64,000 nt of DNA from Pseudisothecium myosuroides (Eukaryota > Streptophyta > Bryopsida > Hypnales > Lembophyllaceae). The DNA lies in assembly GCA_951799445.1 (NCBI GenBank), contig OX637291.1:10418501-10482500 (forward strand). Direction: 5' to 3'. A model generated the notes under the pieces. That model made no database searches, was not told the origin of the DNA, and saw only the letters and a program-made list of their open reading frames with translations. Of this stretch, positions 59,056 to 64,000 are shown in pieces. The position numbers and the translations under genes are program-made. The stretch's first letter is position 1. The number at the start of each line of letters is the position of its first letter.

Positions 59056-59292
59056 TTGCTAGTATGTGAGCTTAGGAACCTAGACACCTATAATAAAAAC
59101 ACTTTCTATGGTTATAGGATATCTATGTTTGGGTACCTATATTGTAGGTGCCTTCCATAGTTATATAGTACCCATGTTGTAGGTATGTCTGTTACAGAGT
59201 CCTTTAATGGTTATAAGGTACCTATTTACACCTACTTAGGCTCAAGGCTCATAGGCTTGCATTTCTAGGCTCACACGCTAGTGTCGTCATTG
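59056..59292. mobile_element. Second Mutator-like MITE copy (about 240 bp)
   Basis: The left end GCTAGTATGTGAGC and right end GCTCACACGCTAG form inverted ends like those of the element at 47297-47709. The interior has related TATGGTTATAGGATA and GGTACCTAT units. It is shorter, and no clear 9-bp flanking repeat was found. Confidence 0.55.
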
Positions 59293-59462
59293 GCGGGTCC
59301 ATGATATTGCAATTGATAATCAACTTGATCGGAGATCCATTTCCAAGAGAAAACTAGGGTGCAACATAGTGCTCAAAATATGTTGCAAACTGATTCTACA
59401 AACCTTCAATGGTGCAGGTAGAAATGTGCTCACCAAACTATCCAGGAACTCCAGTTTACCAA

Positions 59463-60393
59463 TTAACCCCTGAACGACCATTGTCCCTTCGGGGGACAAA
59501 TGGCATTTCGGGCAGGTACCTATGGGTTGAATTTTTGTCATGATTTTTTTTTAACTTTTTTTGAAGATAGAAAAACTGATAAGCTTTGTGGGAATATAAT
59601 TTTTTCACAATCGGTGCCCGGGAACAACAGTTATGACCAAATACGCTCAAAACAGGGGATGAAGGGTAGTCCGGGCAGCAAAAAAAAATGGACAAGAATT
59701 TAAGTTTTTAAATTTTTTTTTTCTTATAGATTATATTTTTGTCTATCTAGAAAGCTTTGATTTATTTCATTTGGATATGTTATGAGAAAGTTATGGACAT
59801 TCTTGTTTTTTGGGCAATTAGAGCATCTTCTTGAAAAAAATAACTTGTAGGATTCATTTCTGAATGTAATTTTTCATAATTTTCAATTTTTTTTTTTGCA
59901 TGGTTTAGTTTACTTGCTAAAACAATCTCACCATTGGGATTAGTGCGTTTTAATTCCATTTAAAATATATGAATATTTTAGATTTTCCTTCTCTCTTGTA
60001 CCTACTTCTACTTAACAATTTTTTAAGAATGATAATTACTTTTTTTTTGAATTTTTCTTTTTCTAGAATCCCAAATCAATTCTCCACTATAAAGAGTTAA
60101 AGCTTAAAACTCTACAGTGCAAAAAATTTAAGTTAAAAATGTTTAAAGTCTAAAAACCTAGTCCTGCAATGTGCTGAAAAACTTGTTTTTTTCACTTTAA
60201 ATGCAGATATCTTGCAATCTGTGAGGTTGAAAATTCTATAAAAAAATTCCACACATTCTTATACTAGTTAGGTGTAAGATCCTACGGTTAGATGTGCAAA
60301 AACAACATTTTTCAATTTTTTTAACTCTTTGCTATAGAAATGGCAGTTTCAGTGCTTTTGGCAGAAAAAAGGCCTCCGTCCTTTAGAAGTTAA
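59463..60393. mobile_element. TTAA element, copy C (931 bp)
   Basis: TTAA occurs at 59463-59466 and 60390-60393. The ends are CCCCTGAACGACCA and, on the other strand, CTTCTAAAGGACGG. It shares blocks with copies A and B (AGAAAGCTTTGATT, ATATCTTGCAATCT, AAGATCCTACGGTTAGATGT, AGAAATGGCAGTTT). It is the most diverged of the three. Confidence 0.75.
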
Positions 60394-60529
60394 GATCTTA
60401 GTTATCAAACCCTCAAGAATGTAAAATAAGAATCAAGTTGCTGACTAGATCCATAATTTACAAATTATCAGGTGGACTCTCATGTGAAAAACCAAGGCCA
60501 ATAGTTTTATCGCAGTCCCTTTCATTGTA

Positions 60530-61920
60530 CAGTGGGGTCTCAATCAAAATGGCGTTTCTGAAATTGCAGTGAATGAAATTTTGCATCTGCCAACTTTGAT
60601 AGCCTCCCGAGGGCTCAAAAATTGATCTTTGGCTATGAAAGTTTTACCATAGCATCATCTTTAAGTTAATTATATGTGTACCAAATTTCAAGGCCAGATG
60701 ATCTACACAAATAAAGATATTCTAAATCTACCAACATGTGTAGCCGTGAAAAAAAATTTACTATTGCCAACTTTGACACCTTCCCAAGGACTAAATTTTT
60801 TTTCCTTTGCTATGAAAATTTTGGCATAGGACCATCTATATGTTGATTACACGTGTAAAAAACTTCAAGTCCAAAAGACCCCCAGAAAAATAAATATTCA
60901 AAATCTCCCAACATGTGTAGTTGTGAGAAACAATTTCACTACTATCGACTTTGACACTATCCCAAGGGTTGAAAAATTGTTTATTTACCATGAAATTTTT
61001 ATGATGAAATCATCTCTATGTTAATAATATGTGTGCCAAATTTCAAATTCAAAAGATTTACACAAAAAAAAATATGCTAGTTCTACCAACATGTATAGTT
61101 GTGAGAACAATTTTTTCAGCCCTTGAGATAGTGTCTTTTTTTGAGTAAAATTTCACACGGATGTAGAAAGTCATTCTTACAACTACACATGTTGGTAGAA
61201 TTAAAATATTTTTTTTGGAAACCTTTCGAACTTGAAATTTGGCGTACATATTATCAATATAGAGATGATCTTATGCCAAAATTTTCATGGTAAAATGTAT
61301 TTTTTCCAACCCTTGGGATAGTGTCAAAGTCGATAGTAGTGAAATTTTTCTCACAGCTATACACATTGGTGGAACTAGCATATCTTTTTGTGTGTAAATT
61401 TTTTGAACTTGAAATTTGGCACACGTGTTATTAACATAGAGATGGTTTTATCATAAAAATTTCATGGTAAACAAACAATTTTTCAACCCTTGGGATAGTG
61501 TCAAAGTCGATAGTAGTGAAATTGTTTCTCACAACTACACATGTTGGGAGATTTTGAATATCTATTTTTGTGGGGGCTTTTGGACTTGAAATTTTTCACA
61601 CATGTAATCAAAATATTGATGGTCCTATAACAAAAACTTCAAAGGAAAAAAAAATTTCAATCCTTAAGAAGGTGTCAAAGTTGGCAATAGTAAAATTTTC
61701 TCACGGCTACACATGTTGGTAGATTTCAAATATCTTTTTTTCCTTAAATTTTTTGGCCTTGAAATTTGGCACACACATAATTAACTTAAAGATGATGTTG
61801 TGGTAAAAATTTCATGGTCAAAGGTCAATTTTTGAGCCCTCAAGAGGCTATCAAAGTTGGCAGATGTAAAATTTCCTTCAGTGCAATTTCAAAAATGCCA
61901 TTTTGAATGGTACCCCATTG
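60530..61920. mobile_element. 1.39-kb giant palindrome built of 180-bp tandem units
   Basis: The ends are CAGTGGGGTCTCAATCAAAATG and, on the other strand, CAATGGGGTACCATTCAAAATG, flanked by TA (60528-60529 and 61921-61922). Each arm carries about 3.5 tandem copies of a unit of about 180 bp. Landmarks are GCCAACTTTGA near 60588 and 60766, its variant ATCGACTTTGACACTAT near 60945, and inverted counterparts near 61321, 61500, 61673 and 61852. Every unit has an ACCAACATGTGTAG-like block. The arms meet near 61150. There is no coding capacity. TA target and CAGT-like ends point to a Tc1/mariner-type non-autonomous element. Confidence 0.85.
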
Positions 61921-63224
61921 TACAGTAAGCTCTATTGATGTATGTTTGGGAGCGGCTCGGGGATACAATTTCATGGAAGTCTACATGTCAAGAGTGGGTG
62001 CATTGACGCTTTTGGGTATTTTCACCTTATAGTGGTAAGAATTCAATTGCTTATGTACCCAAGCACTCCCCCCAACTCTCTAATAATCTCTTAGAAATCA
62101 AACTTCTACATGAGGTGAATTGCTTAAAAGGACACAATAGAAACCATCCTCTATATGAATTATAGATTGGGTTGCATTAGATGTTTTCTCACAAGGTTCA
62201 TCAAAGTTGTGAGGATACAATTAAAAATGTTGAATTTGGTCGGGCTGTGGTGGTATCATAGTAAGGGAATCAATTGCAAATGATAATACTACACTAGTCA
62301 CTATTGTGAGCTCCCTTGCAAAAGACACAAATTACAAAGATGCATGCCATGGACCTTTGCTTGTGTTGCATGGAAAGCTTGAATTATTGCCAAAAGGCCA
62401 TTACACAAGTCCTAGGGGTATGGAAGCCACACAAATTTTCTTTAAAATCTACAATCTTGTTGAAATCCTTGTAAACAACGTAATCTCTTATCTAAGTTTT
62501 CAAAGATCATTGTAATTAAAAAATCTCCAATAGCAGGAGGTTATGCAGGTCATTTAATATCAGTACAATTTAACAATTAAAGAATTTGAATTTATTAAGA
62601 TTGCAATTATTGGGATCTTTTGAATTTATAATCAAGCCTTGTTTTCATCCCTCATTACCATCATGTTGTGGACTTGTGGGTAGTGAATGGTGGAACTTCA
62701 AAAGATAGATGATTCATTTCTAACATGTATTGTTGGATGATATGTGAAGGCTTGTTGGTGCCAATTGTAACGAAATTGACAAAGACCATAAACCAATCCA
62801 TGATGGTTTCCTGTGGCCCTTCATCAATCAAGTAAAAGATTCAAACCTTCACCCCATGCCTTCTGAGCACTGTTAAGCTTTTGGAGATGGTCCAACATTC
62901 CAACCATCTGCCTTATACATATGCATATGACAAATCAAATTCTGATCTATGTTGAAGGTTATTAAGCTTATTGTCAATTTTGTTTATTAGGCATGACTCT
63001 GGGAGCCAAAAAGTAGTTACATTCATTTGCAAATTGTTCTAGAAACTATAATCGATAAAGATTTAGATTTCAAGTCGCGGTCATGAACAATACCAAAGTT
63101 GTGATCTTCCATTAATTTAACAATATTGGCATTCTTAAATTACTAAATGATCATGTCAATCTCGAACAAGATAAAGGATACTAAATATGATTCCATCTTG
63201 TATCCACTCACCCAAATTAATTAC
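61921..63224. other. AT-rich intergenic region, no gene seen
   Basis: A faint, strongly diverged REP-1 relative may lie at 61960-62130 (TGTACCCAAGCACTC, then AATCTCTTAGAAATCA, then CTTCTACATGAGG). A 69-codon frame at 62306-62515 matches nothing I know. Confidence 0.45.
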
Positions 63225-63535
63225 CAACAACAATTCATCTATTCATAGACTTGGTTGGACTTATTAACAAGAAGTGTAACCATGACGTGTCAAGAAGTCA
63301 CTATGTTCATTAGTTGTTGAATGGAAATAGAGTATAAGGTCTATTGTTACTTCTTAAGTAGTGATCTGCAACTTCTTGCATTAAAATTGCGTATAAGAAT
63401 TTCTCAATTCGTGATAAAAATCTAAATATCTGTATAATTAATTGGCTTTTGTATCCACATTTCTACAATAATTTTCACACAAAAAATCACACTCTAACAT
63501 ATACTTAAAGTGACACAAATAGTATCTTTCACTTT
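63225..63535 (+). repeat. REP-1 copy with intact (empty) TTAA site
   Basis: It runs from CAACAATTCATCTATTCATA through GTATCCACATTTCTACAATA to AACATATACTTAAAGTGACA. The single TTAA in the last block is the position where element B sits in the other copy. This copy continues without a break into the repeat at 63536. Confidence 0.8.
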
Positions 63536-63960
63536 ATGGGACACAAATTTAAGGAGAATAGAAGAAAACACTTGAAGCAGTACAACTTCCAGCCACAGGA
63601 GTTTTTGTCCCCCTACTTGGACCATGTTGTAAATAGAATCATGGCATATGGCACAACATTGGCAACTTTTAGTATTCATTGCTACAAGTTATTTGCAACA
63701 TTTTCAATGCATGTTCAAATTCAAAATTGTCCTGGAATGCATGATTTCACAACTTTGACATTAGAGATCAAAGGCAAGAAAGACTTTGTCTTGGCCAATA
63801 GTGTGCCCTTGATGACACCCATGATTCATCTTATTGATGGATTGGAGAGCTCACATTCCTTGCTATGAATGTAAGAGATTTCTTCTCTATTATTTGTTTT
63901 CATTGGCATTGGTATGTAATTCAAATTTGAAGCTTATTTGTGGAAAATAGAACATGTTGA
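63536..63960 (+). repeat. REP-1 continuation with 110-codon open frame
   Basis: It matches 58252-58690. Here the frame is open for 110 codons (63536-63868) and includes QPQEFLSPYLDHVVNRIMAY, FSMHVQIQNCPGMHDFTTL and KKDFVLANSVPLMTPMIHL. I do not recognise a family. Sequence similarity to the other copy continues past the stop, so this is a repeat and not a clear host gene. Confidence 0.65.
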
Positions 63961-64000
63961 GTGTCCAATCAGGAAAATAGAGCATTCTTTCAAGGCTAGG

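Noticed and set aside
61058..61249. 63-codon minus-strand frame
   Set aside because: It falls in the centre of the 1.39-kb palindrome and is an artefact of the repeat.

Overview
The window is nuclear DNA of a land plant. Genes are split by many GT-AG introns, AT-rich intergenic DNA is full of small DNA transposons, and the proteins are plant-type: a lambda-class glutathione transferase, a CHASE-domain hybrid histidine kinase, and a chloroplast S1-domain protein. The divergent CHASE domain and a plant kinase of unfamiliar architecture make a bryophyte-grade plant (moss or liverwort) my best guess. That is an inference, not a proof. No rRNA, tRNA, CRISPR array or bacterial-type operon was seen.

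Layout, left to right. A LENG1-like nuclear protein (923-2471, minus) shares an intergenic region of about 0.95 kb with a plastid-type lambda glutathione transferase (3418-6352, plus). Next come an 873-bp foldback transposon and a 21-exon SCYL1-type pseudokinase (8415-16308, minus). An AT-rich gap of 3.7 kb follows, then a 15-exon CHASE hybrid histidine kinase (20039-28370, plus). After it lie a small 87-aa predicted membrane protein (29892-30337, minus), an intronless penta-EF-hand protein (31847-32773, plus) and an RLSB/PDE338-like chloroplast S1 protein (34461-38039, minus). Then comes a head-to-head pair of mitochondrial genes 333 bp apart: a KGD4/MRPS36-like protein (40634-43177, minus) and a TMEM70-like protein (43511-45765, plus). 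The last gene is a protein kinase with a C-terminal half of about 370 residues that I do not recognise (50008-53968, minus). I rebuilt every multi-exon model by hand from splice sites and reading-frame phase. Each one closes in frame.

From about 56 kb to the end the window is a nest of mobile elements. It holds three copies of a 0.86-0.93 kb element bounded by TTAA, a 1.39-kb giant palindrome built of tandem units, a Mutator-like miniature element family, and an older dispersed repeat. One TTAA element sits inside a copy of that older repeat, and an uninterrupted second copy at 63.2-63.9 kb preserves the empty target site. Related small TTAA elements also sit in introns of the histidine kinase and the KGD4-like gene.

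The genes do not form one pathway. They are typical unlinked nuclear genes: RNA-related factors, redox, vesicle or tRNA trafficking, a two-component receptor, calcium sensing, chloroplast gene expression, mitochondrial metabolism and signalling. The least familiar items are the kinase with the unknown C-terminal domain, the divergent receptor, and the two families of TTAA- and TA-bounded elements.
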